A stretch of DNA of 12,382 nucleotides from Propionivibrio sp. (lineage in GTDB: Bacteria; Pseudomonadota; Gammaproteobacteria; Burkholderiales; Rhodocyclaceae): assembly GCA_003249625.1 (NCBI GenBank), contig QKII01000458.1:1-12382 (forward strand), read 5' to 3'. Below the pieces are notes generated by a model. That model had not been told where the DNA came from, searched no databases, and saw only the letters and a program-made list of their open reading frames with translations. Shown in pieces: positions 1 to 7,568 of the stretch (the stretch's first letter is position 1; each line of letters starts with the position of its first letter). Position numbers and translations under genes: made by a program.

Positions 1-477
1 AGTCAGCCACGGCAACGATGAAAATTGACGTATGAAAAGTCCGACAAGTCATCGCCGTATGCACGGTTGAAGGATTTCGTTTTTCTTGAACTGCAGATTA
101 GCATCCACCACAACACCACTGCTGTGACTAATTTCACAATTCGGGACCGGTTTTCTTTAAAAGCCAGATATTTTGTAAAAAAGCATTTATATTCAACATG
201 ATAAAAACAATATTTTGCATAACGAATGCGTAATTGCGTGGCGAAAAGACCAAAAATTATACCGCAAGCATTGAATTTGGTAGAGGCAAATTTGTATTAC
301 TGGTTTCGAACAATTCGAACCCTGACTCTGTCGTTCGGCACTCCTCGAATCCCTTGATTAACATGCTTTCACATTAGTTCCCTTCCGCCCGACAATAAAG
401 TTGTTAACCGGCTTGGCCGATTCAAATACGCGAGTTGCTCAACCCGACCATCGCCCAGACGAACTCTTTATGGGCAA
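1..477. other. AT-rich non-coding stretch upstream of prfB
   Basis: No convincing coding region is seen in either direction: all three forward frames hit stops within the first 35 bases and further stops are frequent. Bases 170-300 are markedly richer in A and T than the genes. A near-perfect inverted repeat (GGTTTCGAA at 302-310, TTCGAACC at 314-321, loop CAA) lies in the middle and could be an operator or a short hairpin. No tRNA, insertion sequence or further terminator was recognised. In many gammaproteobacteria recJ precedes prfB; no trace of recJ is visible in this interval. Confidence 0.6.
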
Positions 478-506
478 TTCAACCTGTGAACGCCAGCGTA
501 TATAAT
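478..506 (+). promoter_or_regulatory. Putative sigma-70 promoter of prfB-lysS
   Basis: A perfect -10 hexamer TATAAT is at 501-506, with a weak -35-like TTCAAC at 478-483 and a 17-base spacer. Transcription would start near 513, about 25 bases ahead of the prfB ATG at 539. The -35 match is only partial, so this is a prediction from the -10 box, spacing and position. Confidence 0.45.
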
Positions 507-538
507 GCGCGATTCGACGACTTACCTTCTGGATCATC

Positions 539-1643
539 ATGGAAGCAGAGCAACTCAATATCATCGCCAACCGCCTCAACGATCTCTCCCTGCGATCCAC
601 TGAGTTACGGAGGTATCTTTGACTACGATCAAAAGTTCGATCAGCTAAGTGCCGTTTCGCGGGAGCTCGAAGATCCGGCGGTTTGGGATAATGCCGAGCG
701 TGCCCAAGAACTCAGCAAGGAAAAAAAGACCCTCGAAGGCGTTGTGCTGACTCTCAATCGCGTTGGTGAGGCGCTGAGAGACTCTGAAGAGTTGTTCTCC
801 ATTGCCCGTGATGAGAGCGACGATGATACGGTGCTGGCCGTTGCTGCCGACATCGATGGCATCGAAAAGGATATCGTGGGCCTTGAATTCCGTCGGATGT
901 TCAATAATCCGGCGGATCCGTTGAACTGCTTTATAGACATCCAGGCGGGGGCTGGTGGCACCGAAGCCCAGGACTGGGCGTCGATGCTGCTCCGGATGTA
1001 CGTGAAGTACGGTGAGCGCAAAGGGTACGGGGTCGAGGTACTGGAAGAGTCCGAGGGCGATGTTGCGGGGATCAAAACCGCAACGATCAAGTTCTCGGGA
1101 GAGTACTGCTTCGGCATGCTGCGCTCCGAAACTGGGATTCACCGACTGGTGCGCAAATCGCCTTTCGATTCGAATGCACGCCGCCACACCAGCTTTGCCT
1201 CTGTTTTCGTTTATCCGGAAATCGACGATTCGTTCGAGATCGAGATCAACCCCGCTGATTTGCGAATCGACACCTATCGCGCTTCCGGCGCGGGTGGCCA
1301 GCATATCAACAAGACCGATTCCGCCGTGCGTATCACGCACGAGCCTTCGGGAATCGTTGTGCAGTGCCAGAACGACCGGTCACAACATAGAAACCGTGCC
1401 GAAGCGATGGCCATGCTGAAATCACGGTTGTACGAGATGGAAATACGCAAGCGTCAAGCTGAACAGCAAAAACTGGAAGATGCCAAGACCGATATCGGCT
1501 GGGGCCACCAGATCCGCTCCTATGTACTCGATCAATCGCGGATCAAGGACCTTCGCACCAATGTCGAGGTCGGGAATACGCAGAGCGTGCTCGACGGAGA
1601 TCTTGACCAGTTCATCGAAGCCAGCCTGAAACAGGGTGTCTGA
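539..1643 (+). CDS. prfB: Peptide chain release factor 2 (RF2), with programmed +1 frameshift
   Basis: RF2 recognises UGA and UAA stop codons in the ribosomal A site and triggers release of the finished protein. Translation begins at ATG 539 and reads 27 codons ([18 protein letters not shown]... to RRYL) ending in CTT 617-619 and an in-frame TGA 620-622. A +1 shift that skips T620 continues with GAC TAC GAT from 621 to the TGA at 1641-1643, giving 367 residues against 365 in E. coli. The stop-codon recognition tripeptide SPF falls at about residues 207-209 and the catalytic GGQ at 252-254, in the context ASGAGGQ. The residue before SGAGGQ is Ala, as in most bacteria and unlike the Thr of E. 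coli K-12. Only a weak SD precedes ATG 539. lysS follows after 44 bases, probably co-transcribed. A longer reading from TTG 435 in the downstream frame is an artefact. Confidence 0.96.
608..623 (+). promoter_or_regulatory. Programmed +1 frameshift site of prfB
   Basis: The site reads CGGAGG (608-613), TAT, CTT (617-619), TGA (620-622), C623. It has the three parts of the classical RF2 autoregulatory site: an SD-like element that pairs with 16S rRNA, the slippery CUU codon three bases further on, and a UGA stop followed by C, which is a poor termination context. When RF2 is scarce the ribosome pauses at UGA and slips forward by one base, making full-length RF2. When RF2 is plentiful a 27-residue peptide is released. 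Spacing matches the E. coli site exactly; the SD-like element is CGGAGG rather than AGGGGG. Confidence 0.95.
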
Positions 1644-1687
1644 GACACGCCGTTCCGGAAGAAATATCACTTATCACGAGAGTTGAG

Positions 1688-3193
1688 ATGTCCGACCAGA
1701 CCAATACAACGCAGGACCAAGACGAAAACCACATCATTGCCGAGCGACGGAACAAACTCGCCGAGTGGCGCGCTACGGGCAAAGCTTATCCGAACGATTT
1801 TGAGCGCGAGAACATCTCAGGCAAGCTCATCGAACTCTACGACGCTAAAAGCGCCGAAGATCTGGAAGCCAACCCCGTCGAGGTCAAGGTTGCGGGCCGC
1901 GTCATGCTCAAGCGCGTCATGGGCAAGGCATCGTTCATCACCATTTCCGATGTCGGTGGGCGTATCCAGGTTTACGTTGCCCGCGACAAGGTCGGCGAAG
2001 AGACCTACACCGCTTTCAAGCGCTGGGATATTGGCGACATCGTCGGGGTGGTCGGCCCCCTCTTCCGTACGAAAACCAACGAACTGACCGTTCAGGCCAA
2101 CGAAATTCGCCTGCTTTCGAAGTCCCTGCGTCCGTTGCCGGAGAAATTCCATGGTCTGACCGATCAGGAACAGAAGTACAGGATGCGTCATCTCGACTTG
2201 ATCATGAACGACCAGTCGCGCTTCACCTTCATGGCGCGCAGCCGTATCGTGCAGTCGATCCGCAACTACATGTGTAACCACGGCTTCCTTGAAGTCGAGA
2301 CGCCTATGATGCATCCGATTCCAGGCGGAGCTTCGGCGCGTCCGTTCAAGACGCACCACAACGCGCTGGACATGGAATTGTTCCTGCGCATTGCGCCCGA
2401 GCTGTATCTGAAAAAGCTCGTTGTCGGCGGTTTCGAAAAGGTATTCGAACTGAACCGGAATTTCCGCAATGAGGGTATGAGCCCGCGGCACAATCCTGAA
2501 TTCACCATGATGGAGTTCTACGAGGCCTACAGCGAATACAACAAGCTGATGGATTTCACCGAAGGGCTGTTGCGCCACTCCGCGCGGGAAGCGCTTGGCG
2601 CTGAGGTCTTTGAGTACCAGGGAAGAACGCTCGATCTCTCAAAATCCTTCGATCGTTTGACGATGGTCGAGGCGATCATGAAGTATCGTCCTCAATACAC
2701 GCAGGAACAGTTGACCGACGCAGACTGGCTGCGGCAGAAGCTGGCGGCAATGAAGGTTGAGCTCAAGCCCGGCATGGGGCTTGGGACACTGCAACTCCTG
2801 ATGTTCGAGGAAACGACCGAAGCCGATCTGTGGGATCCGACGTTCATCGTTGATTACCCGGCAGAAATCAGTCCATTGGCCCGCAGCAGTAACGATAACC
2901 CGGAGATTACCGAACGCTTTGAACTGTTCATCGTCGGCCGTGAGATTGCCAACGGATTCTCCGAGCTGAACGACCCGGAAGACCAGGCTGAGCGCTTCAT
3001 GGCACAGGCGAAGGCGAAAGACGCCGGTGACGAGGAGGCGATGTACTACGACGCCGACTTCATCCGCGCACTTGAGTACGGCCTACCGCCGACCGGCGGT
3101 TGCGGTATCGGTATCGATCGTCTGGTAATGCTGCTGACCGACTCGGCGAACATCCGGGATGTCATCCTGTTCCCGCAAATGCGCCCGGAATAA
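1688..3193 (+). CDS. lysS: Lysyl-tRNA synthetase, class II
   Basis: Charges tRNA-Lys with lysine using ATP, in the cytoplasm. The 501-residue product has the usual class IIb layout: an N-terminal helical lead and an OB-fold anticodon-binding domain (about residues 65-145), then the catalytic domain. Motif 1 lies around the segment FLEVETPMM (200-208), followed by the loop PGGASARPF (212-220). Motif 2 includes [14 protein letters not shown] (259-272), and motif 3 includes [11 protein letters not shown] (473-483). Length and motifs are normal for a bacterial LysRS. The ATG at 1688 has a GAGAG ribosome binding site at 1678-1682, five bases away. It lies 44 bases behind prfB with no terminator between, so a prfB-lysS operon, as in E. 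coli, is likely. A hairpin terminator follows 21 bases after its stop. Confidence 0.97.
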   Translation: MSDQTNTTQDQDENHIIAERRNKLAEWRATGKAYPNDFERENISGKLIELYDAKSAEDLEANPVEVKVAGRVMLKRVMGKASFITISDVGGRIQVYVARDKVGEETYTAFKRWDIGDIVGVVGPLFRTKTNELTVQANEIRLLSKSLRPLPEKFHGLTDQEQKYRMRHLDLIMNDQSRFTFMARSRIVQSIRNYMCNHGFLEVETPMMHPIPGGASARPFKTHHNALDMELFLRIAPELYLKKLVVGGFEKVFELNRNFRNEGMSPRHNPEFTMMEFYEAYSEYNKLMDFTEGLLRHSAREALGAEVFEYQGRTLDLSKSFDRLTMVEAIMKYRPQYTQEQLTDADWLRQKLAAMKVELKPGMGLGTLQLLMFEETTEADLWDPTFIVDYPAEISPLARSSNDNPEITERFELFIVGREIANGFSELNDPEDQAERFMAQAKAKDAGDEEAMYYDADFIRALEYGLPPTGGCGIGIDRLVMLLTDSANIRDVILFPQMRPE

Positions 3194-3214
3194 TTCCTGC
3201 TTGCCTCTTCCTTA

Positions 3215-3238
3215 AAGCGCCCCGATGGGGCGCTTGTC
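3215..3238 (+). terminator. Hairpin terminator after lysS
   Basis: AAGCGCCCC (3215-3223) and GGGGCGCTT (3227-3235) form a perfect 9-bp stem with the loop GAT, starting 21 bases after the lysS stop. The trailing T-run is weak (TTGTCATTT), so termination may be inefficient, but the position and GC-rich stem fit an intrinsic terminator closing prfB-lysS. Confidence 0.7.
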
Positions 3239-3300
3239 ATTTGCGCCCCCTGTTATTTGGATATGCGCAATTGATCTATACGTTAACTTATATGCTGCTA

Positions 3301-3318
3301 AGATGGTCTGAGCCATCT
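3301..3318 (+). promoter_or_regulatory. Short inverted repeat in the metY leader
   Basis: AGATGG (3301-3306) and CCATCT (3313-3318) are perfect complements around a 6-base loop, just ahead of the metY ribosome binding site (AAAGGG, 3327-3332). AT-rich sequence with -10-like stretches lies at 3277-3304. This could be an operator or a small leader hairpin. It does not match a SAM or SAH riboswitch that I recognise. Confidence 0.25.
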
Positions 3319-3339
3319 CCAACAACAAAGGGAATGCCC

Positions 3340-4611
3340 ATGAAGCTCGAAACCCTCGTCGTCCACGGCGGCTACAGCCCCGAACCGACCACCAAGGCTG
3401 TCGCCGTTCCGATTTATCAGACCACATCGTATTCATTCGACAGCACCCAGCACGGAGCAGATCTTTTCGACCTCAAGGTTCCCGGGAATATCTACACGCG
3501 CATCATGAATCCGACGCAGGATGTGCTGGAAAAGCGCGTCGCAGCGATCGAAGGCGGTGTTGGTGCGCTGGCGTTGGCGTCCGGGCAAGCGGCAATCACC
3601 TACGCGATCATGACCTTGGCCGAAGCGGGCGACAACATCGTGTCTGCTTCGACGCTTTATGGCGGAACGTATAACCTGTTTGCGCACACCCTGCCGCAAT
3701 ATGGCATCGCGGCGCGCTTCGCCGACTATCGCGATCCGGACTCCTTCGGGCAGCTGATCGATGAGAAAACCAAGGCCATCTACTGCGAATCGGTGGGCAA
3801 CCCGCTGGGTAATATCACCGATTTTGAGAAGCTTGCGGAAATCGCCCATCGGCACGGCGTACCACTGATTGTTGACAACACAGTCCCCTCCCCTTATCTC
3901 TGCAGGCCATTCGAGCACGGCGCGGACATCGTCGTTCACTCGCTGACAAAATACATCGCCGGACATGGCAATTCAATCGGCGGCATCATTGTCGATAGCG
4001 GTAATTTCCCCTGGGCGCAGCATAAGGAACGCTTCAAACGACTCAACGAGCCGGAAGTCTCCTATCACGGCGTGGTCTATACGGAAGCCCTGGGTCCAGC
4101 CGCGTTCATCGGCCGTTGTCGTACGGTTCCGCTGCGTAACATGGGAGCGGCGATTTCCCCGTTCAACGCCTTCCTGATCTTGCAGGGGCTGGAAACCCTG
4201 CCATTGCGCATGGACCGGATCTGCGAGAACTCCGTAAAGATTGCCAGCTTCCTGAACTCACACGAAAAGGTATCTTGGGTCAATTACGCCGGCTTGCCCG
4301 ACCACGCGGACTTTCCTCTGGTTGAAAAATACATGGGCGGCAAAGCGTCCGGTGTGCTGACGTTTGGCGTCAAGGGAGGTCTTGCCGCCGGTGGGCGTTT
4401 TCAGGATGCATTGAAGCTATTTACCCGCTTGGTCAACATCGGTGATGCCAAGTCGCTTGCGTGCCATCCGGCGTCGACAACGCATCGGCAACTATCGGCT
4501 ACAGAACTCCAAAAAGCCGGTGTATCGGAGGATATGATCCGGCTTTCGATCGGCATCGAGCACATCGATGATCTGATCGAGGATCTTCAACAGGCACTTG
4601 CTCTTGCGTGA
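3340..4611 (+). CDS. metY: O-acetylhomoserine sulfhydrylase (O-acetylhomoserine aminocarboxypropyltransferase)
   Basis: A PLP enzyme of the Cys/Met metabolism family that replaces the acetyl group of O-acetyl-L-homoserine with sulfide to give homocysteine, the direct-sulfhydrylation route to methionine. From ATG 3340 the protein has 423 residues. Visible family marks are YTR (52-54), SGQ (81-83), the PLP-stacking YGG (107-109) and the Schiff-base lysine K204 in HSLTKY. The long insertion after it (about residues 225-270) and the length favour MetY over the roughly 395-residue MetZ or MetB. The start is set by AAAGGG at 3327-3332, seven bases ahead; ATG 3334 is too close to that SD, and an upstream in-frame extension would overlap lysS. 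The GGDEF-like gene follows after only 10 bases with its SD overlapping this stop, so the two are probably co-transcribed. Confidence 0.93.
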   Translation: MKLETLVVHGGYSPEPTTKAVAVPIYQTTSYSFDSTQHGADLFDLKVPGNIYTRIMNPTQDVLEKRVAAIEGGVGALALASGQAAITYAIMTLAEAGDNIVSASTLYGGTYNLFAHTLPQYGIAARFADYRDPDSFGQLIDEKTKAIYCESVGNPLGNITDFEKLAEIAHRHGVPLIVDNTVPSPYLCRPFEHGADIVVHSLTKYIAGHGNSIGGIIVDSGNFPWAQHKERFKRLNEPEVSYHGVVYTEALGPAAFIGRCRTVPLRNMGAAISPFNAFLILQGLETLPLRMDRICENSVKIASFLNSHEKVSWVNYAGLPDHADFPLVEKYMGGKASGVLTFGVKGGLAAGGRFQDALKLFTRLVNIGDAKSLACHPASTTHRQLSATELQKAGVSEDMIRLSIGIEHIDDLIEDLQQALALA

Positions 4612-4621
4612 AGGGGATTCG

Positions 4622-5125
4622 ATGGCAATCCCCACAACGCCTTTCGATGCGACAACCGGAGTTTTTTCCGAGAGCCAAACACTCTTTCTGCTCGACAATG
4701 AAATTCATCGGGCGAGACGCTACGGAACCCCCTTTGCTCTGGCGCTGATTGCCATGGATGAACCTCGAGTAATCGACGGCCGGACTGAGCAAATCGACTT
4801 CAGTGCGCTTTGGAATGACGTGGTGGCGTTGCTTGGAAAGAGCATGCGCGAAGTGGATATAGCAGGGTATTTTGGACCGGATGAACTCATCCTTCTTCTG
4901 CCGAACGTAACCCTTGGCAACGCAATGATCGGTCTTGAGCGGATTCGCGCGCGTGTGGAAGAACACTCGTTTCAAGAATCACATGCGGTTGTCACCATCA
5001 GTGGGGGCGTCTCGGAATACGCTGGAGAAAACTCGGGGCCGCTCATCGCGCACTGCCGTTCCTTGCTTCAGCATGCTTTGGAGAGTGGAGGCAACCGGTT
5101 CTGTATCGACTCTGGTTTTGCCTGA
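4622..5125 (+). CDS. Degenerate GGDEF-domain protein, probable c-di-GMP binder rather than cyclase
   Basis: A 167-residue stand-alone GGDEF-type domain with no sensor domain. The active-site loop reads GPDEL (85-89) instead of GGDEF. The metal-binding region, normally D-x-D followed by F-K-x-x-N-D, reads AMDEP (44-48), so the first metal aspartate and the substrate-binding Asn are absent. Cyclase activity is therefore unlikely. The inhibitory-site motif RxxD is kept as REVD (76-79), exactly five residues before GPDEL as in active cyclases, so c-di-GMP binding is possible. ATG 4622 has a strong AAGGGG SD at 4611-4616 overlapping the metY stop; an upstream TTG at 4598 lacks this support. The gene is tightly coupled to metY and ends just before a strong terminator. 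Its function beyond the fold is unknown to me. Confidence 0.82.
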   Translation: MAIPTTPFDATTGVFSESQTLFLLDNEIHRARRYGTPFALALIAMDEPRVIDGRTEQIDFSALWNDVVALLGKSMREVDIAGYFGPDELILLLPNVTLGNAMIGLERIRARVEEHSFQESHAVVTISGGVSEYAGENSGPLIAHCRSLLQHALESGGNRFCIDSGFA

Positions 5126-5129
5126 GCAG

Positions 5130-5166
5130 AACTAAAGTCCGGGGGGCTCCCCCCTTCTTTAGTTTT
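5130..5166. terminator. Symmetric hairpin terminator, possibly bidirectional
   Basis: AACTAAAG (5130-5137) pairs with CTTTAGTT (5157-5164), enclosing GGGGGG (5141-5146) and CCCCCC (5149-5154). The 3' arm runs into TTTT (5163-5166). It begins four bases after the plus-strand stop at 5125. The A-rich/T-rich arms would also give T residues at the 3' side when read from the minus strand, and a minus-strand small reading frame ends directly at 5165, so it may serve both directions. Confidence 0.85.
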
Positions 5167-5263
5167 ACATCCCGCTGCCGTAGTTATCGCCATGGAGATT
5201 CAAGCGGTTTTCGGGCGTAAATACAACGACCACAGCGGAGTTGCTGCCAAACAGCGATTTCAC
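5165..5263 (-). CDS. Possible small protein of 31 residues plus initiator region, unknown function
   Basis: From GTG (5261-5263, minus strand) there are 32 codons before the TAA at 5165-5167. The product reads MKSLFGSNSAVVVF... and ends ...LNLHGDNYGSGM. Support: GC-rich third codon positions like the neighbouring genes, an AAGG element about nine bases before the GTG, AT-rich promoter-like sequence upstream (5280-5330), and a stop immediately beside a symmetric terminator. No in-frame ATG is available upstream and the frame closes at 5375-5377. I do not recognise the family, and an overlapping plus-strand frame from ATG 5192 is also open, so it may be chance or a gene remnant. Confidence 0.3.
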   Translation of the reverse strand: MKSLFGSNSAVVVVFTPENRLNLHGDNYGSGM

Positions 5264-5278
5264 GCTGGCGTACCTTAG

Positions 5279-5330
5279 TTCAATTTTGTATATTATTTTC
5301 GTTATATGCAGTTGGTTATAAAAATGGCGT
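5279..5330. promoter_or_regulatory. AT-rich intergenic promoter region
   Basis: A sharply AT-rich patch with several -10-like boxes (TATATG at 5303-5308, TATAAA at 5317-5322, and TAATAT on the minus strand at 5290-5295) lies between the small minus-strand frame and the kinase gene at 5399. A TTCAAT (5279-5284) sits 18 bases before TATATG. It probably drives the downstream kinase operon, with a leader of roughly 75-85 bases, but no single promoter is decisive. Confidence 0.35.
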
Positions 5331-5398
5331 AACCGATGGGTAGATAATTGCCCAACTTGGGAGAACTCAGGCTGTTATCGCTCTGTTAGCAACAAGGC

Positions 5399-7543
5399 AT
5401 GACGGTCTGGCCAAACAACATGTACGAAAAAGAATCCGATATTCGCCATCGATTGCTCGTCGCGCGCCTGCCGGCGATGCCGCAGATTCTTCTAAAGCTG
5501 ATCGAGCAATGTCAGACCGACGACGTCGGAATGTCCGCGTTGGCGGAACTGATTTCCAAGGATCCCGGAATGGCCGGAAAGATCCTGGCCATAGCGAACA
5601 GTTCGGCCTATCACCGCAATAGTCGGAAGGTCGGACTTGAACACTCACTGATGACGCTGGGTGTCGAGATGATCAAGACGCTTGTCATCAGCGAATCCGT
5701 TTTGCAGGTATTCAATAATTTTTCGCATTCGAGCAGTACTGACCTGCGCTCCTTTTGGAAGCACTCCTTGTCGTCCGCGGTCCTGGCGCGAGAGATTGCC
5801 GCGACGATGAAGTATCCACATCTTGAGGAGGCATATCTTGCCGGCCTGCTGCATGATGTCGGTCGTTTGGCATTACTGTCGACGGCAAACAAGGAGTACG
5901 CTGCCAACTTTCTTGCCAGAGACGACGAAACCCTTTCCGATCTTGAAGAGCAGACGTTCAAGATCACCCATCAGGAAGCGGGTGCATGGCTCATCGAACG
6001 CTGGAACCTTGATTCCTTCCTTTCCGACAGCGTGCTTTATCACCACGACCCAGTCTCCCGACTGGAAAACACTCATCCATTGATTCGGATCGTTCGTCTC
6101 GCGCATCTCATGAGTGTTTACGACACTGACGATCTGTCCGTCCAAGAGGCTGCATCGTTGTGTGAAATCAACGAGGAGGAGTTGTCGCGGATTGTTTCCG
6201 GAGCCTGTGAGAAGGTTGAAAAGGCGGCAACCTACCTCGGTATCGACTTGGCCGGTGCGGAGGATATTGACCTTCCTACGGCCAGTAAACCCGACCGTGA
6301 AGAAACCGTGGCTACCCAACGACAGTTGTCGGAGGAAGTGCTCAATTTGGTACTGACGTCCGAGGCCCGGCGCCTCTTGGCGCCCAGGCAGGGCGAGGCG
6401 AAGTTGCTAGAAGCCGTGGCCCGTTCGGGCCGGATTCTGTTCGATTTCGAGGATACGGCGATCCTCCTGATGAACGGAGATGGAAAACACCTCGTTGGCA
6501 TGCCGCTTGGGGAAGACAAGCAACGCCTGAAGGAATTCACTGTCACACTGTCGCGCGGAGGCCCCGTAGCCGAAGCAGCCATGCAGCGGCGAATGGCGTT
6601 CATCGTTACCAATGGTAATCCGCTCGGTGTTTCTGAAGAGCAATTGTTGCGCATTCTCCGTTGCGACTCGCTGGTTTGTCTTCCACTCTCCTTTCGGAGC
6701 CGGTGCCTCGGAGTGCTGGTCGGCGGTGTTGCCGCGTGGCAGGTACCCGGCCTGCGCGAGCGTGAGCGTTTCCTGAAGTCGTTTGGTGAGCAGGCCGCGT
6801 CTGCGTTGGAAGAAGCTCTTGACGAAAGCCGCGAGGCATCTCAACGGGTGGCCGATGTCGTTTCTGAATACCAGGAAGCATCGCGCAAGATAGTTCACGA
6901 AGTAAATAACCCGCTGTCGATCATCAAGAATTACCTCAGTGTGCTTGATAGCAAGCTGGAGCAGCAGGAACTGGTTTCCAATGAGATATCGATACTTAAT
7001 CAGGAAATCGACCGTGTAAGCCAGATCGTTCGCGGACTCGCCGATCTGAAACCGGGAACGCCTGACGCCTTTGCCGAAGTCAATCGGATTATCCGCGATG
7101 TGGTACGGCTGTTCCGTGATACCGAATATGCCCCTGCTTCCGTAAAGATCATCGCCCAGACACTGGACAATCAGACCGAAATCGACGTTCCACCAGACCC
7201 TCTCAAACAGATCCTGGTCAATCTCGTCAAAAATGCCGTCGAGGCTGTCCATTCGACTGGGGAAATCCAGATTGTCAACAACGGCCACGTTAACAGGGAT
7301 GGAATCCTGTATGTCGAGGTTTGCGTCATCGATAACGGACCCGGAATTTCCCCGGAGATTCTGAGCCATATCTTCCACCCGCTAAAAAGCTCGAAAGGCG
7401 ATGGACATCAAGGGCTCGGGTTGCGTATCGTGCACGGCCTTGTCAAGAAGCATGGAGGGTTAATCTCCTGCCGAAGCAGTGCGCGGGGAACCAAGTTTGA
7501 ATTGTTGCTACCTGTTCGGGGTAGTATGAATCAGGATACCTAA
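5399..7543 (+). CDS. HDOD-GAF-histidine kinase, sensor of a two-component system
   Basis: A 714-residue cytoplasmic sensor kinase with no membrane segment. Residues 20-210 form an HDOD domain with an HD pair at H152-D153 (LLHDVGRL); such domains usually act in signalling rather than hydrolysis. Residues 330-475 resemble a GAF sensor domain. After a helical linker comes the dimerisation/phosphorylation helix with H500 in HEVNNPLSIIKNYL, an N box with N612 (LVNLVKNAVEA), the ATP-binding G1 loop DNGPGIS from D645, FHPLKSSK, and the G2 box GLGL. The kinase core is complete, so it should autophosphorylate. It has no receiver domain; the response regulator gene starts 25 bases downstream, so they are a likely pair in one operon. 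The start is uncertain: ATG 5399 has only a crowded AAGG, and ATG 5420 is an alternative with no SD. Confidence 0.88.
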   Translation: MTVWPNNMYEKESDIRHRLLVARLPAMPQILLKLIEQCQTDDVGMSALAELISKDPGMAGKILAIANSSAYHRNSRKVGLEHSLMTLGVEMIKTLVISESVLQVFNNFSHSSSTDLRSFWKHSLSSAVLAREIAATMKYPHLEEAYLAGLLHDVGRLALLSTANKEYAANFLARDDETLSDLEEQTFKITHQEAGAWLIERWNLDSFLSDSVLYHHDPVSRLENTHPLIRIVRLAHLMSVYDTDDLSVQEAASLCEINEEELSRIVSGACEKVEKAATYLGIDLAGAEDIDLPTASKPDREETVATQRQLSEEVLNLVLTSEARRLLAPRQGEAKLLEAVARSGRILFDFEDTAILLMNGDGKHLVGMPLGEDKQRLKEFTVTLSRGGPVAEAAMQRRMAFIVTNGNPLGVSEEQLLRILRCDSLVCLPLSFRSRCLGVLVGGVAAWQVPGLRERERFLKSFGEQAASALEEALDESREASQRVADVVSEYQEASRKIVHEVNNPLSIIKNYLSVLDSKLEQQELVSNEISILNQEIDRVSQIVRGLADLKPGTPDAFAEVNRIIRDVVRLFRDTEYAPASVKIIAQTLDNQTEIDVPPDPLKQILVNLVKNAVEAVHSTGEIQIVNNGHVNRDGILYVEVCVIDNGPGISPEILSHIFHPLKSSKGDGHQGLGLRIVHGLVKKHGGLISCRSSARGTKFELLLPVRGSMNQDT

Positions 7544-7568
7544 ACCGGACATCCCGCGTGAGACAACC

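Noticed and set aside
3..137. Minus-strand 44-codon frame from GTG with a signal-peptide-like N-terminus
   Set aside because: No ribosome binding site, several rare codons and no recognisable family; probably chance.
435..538. N-terminal extension of prfB from TTG 435
   Set aside because: The frame is open by chance; RF2 homology begins at ATG 539 in another frame and joins at the CTT TGA shift site.
3100..3339. Upstream extension of metY into lysS
   Set aside because: It would overlap the lysS 3' end and the terminator, and shows no homology; the SD-supported start is ATG 3340.
4598..4621. TTG start for the GGDEF-like gene inside metY
   Set aside because: The strong AAGGGG SD is positioned for ATG 4622, not for the TTG.
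5320..5398. c-di-GMP (GEMM) riboswitch ahead of the kinase operon
   Set aside because: The conserved GEMM core around CGCAAAGCC and the tetraloop receptor are absent.
6407..7378. Long minus-strand frame (323 codons) inside the kinase gene
   Set aside because: It is the antisense shadow of a kinase region with clear H, N and G boxes; its own product has no motif.
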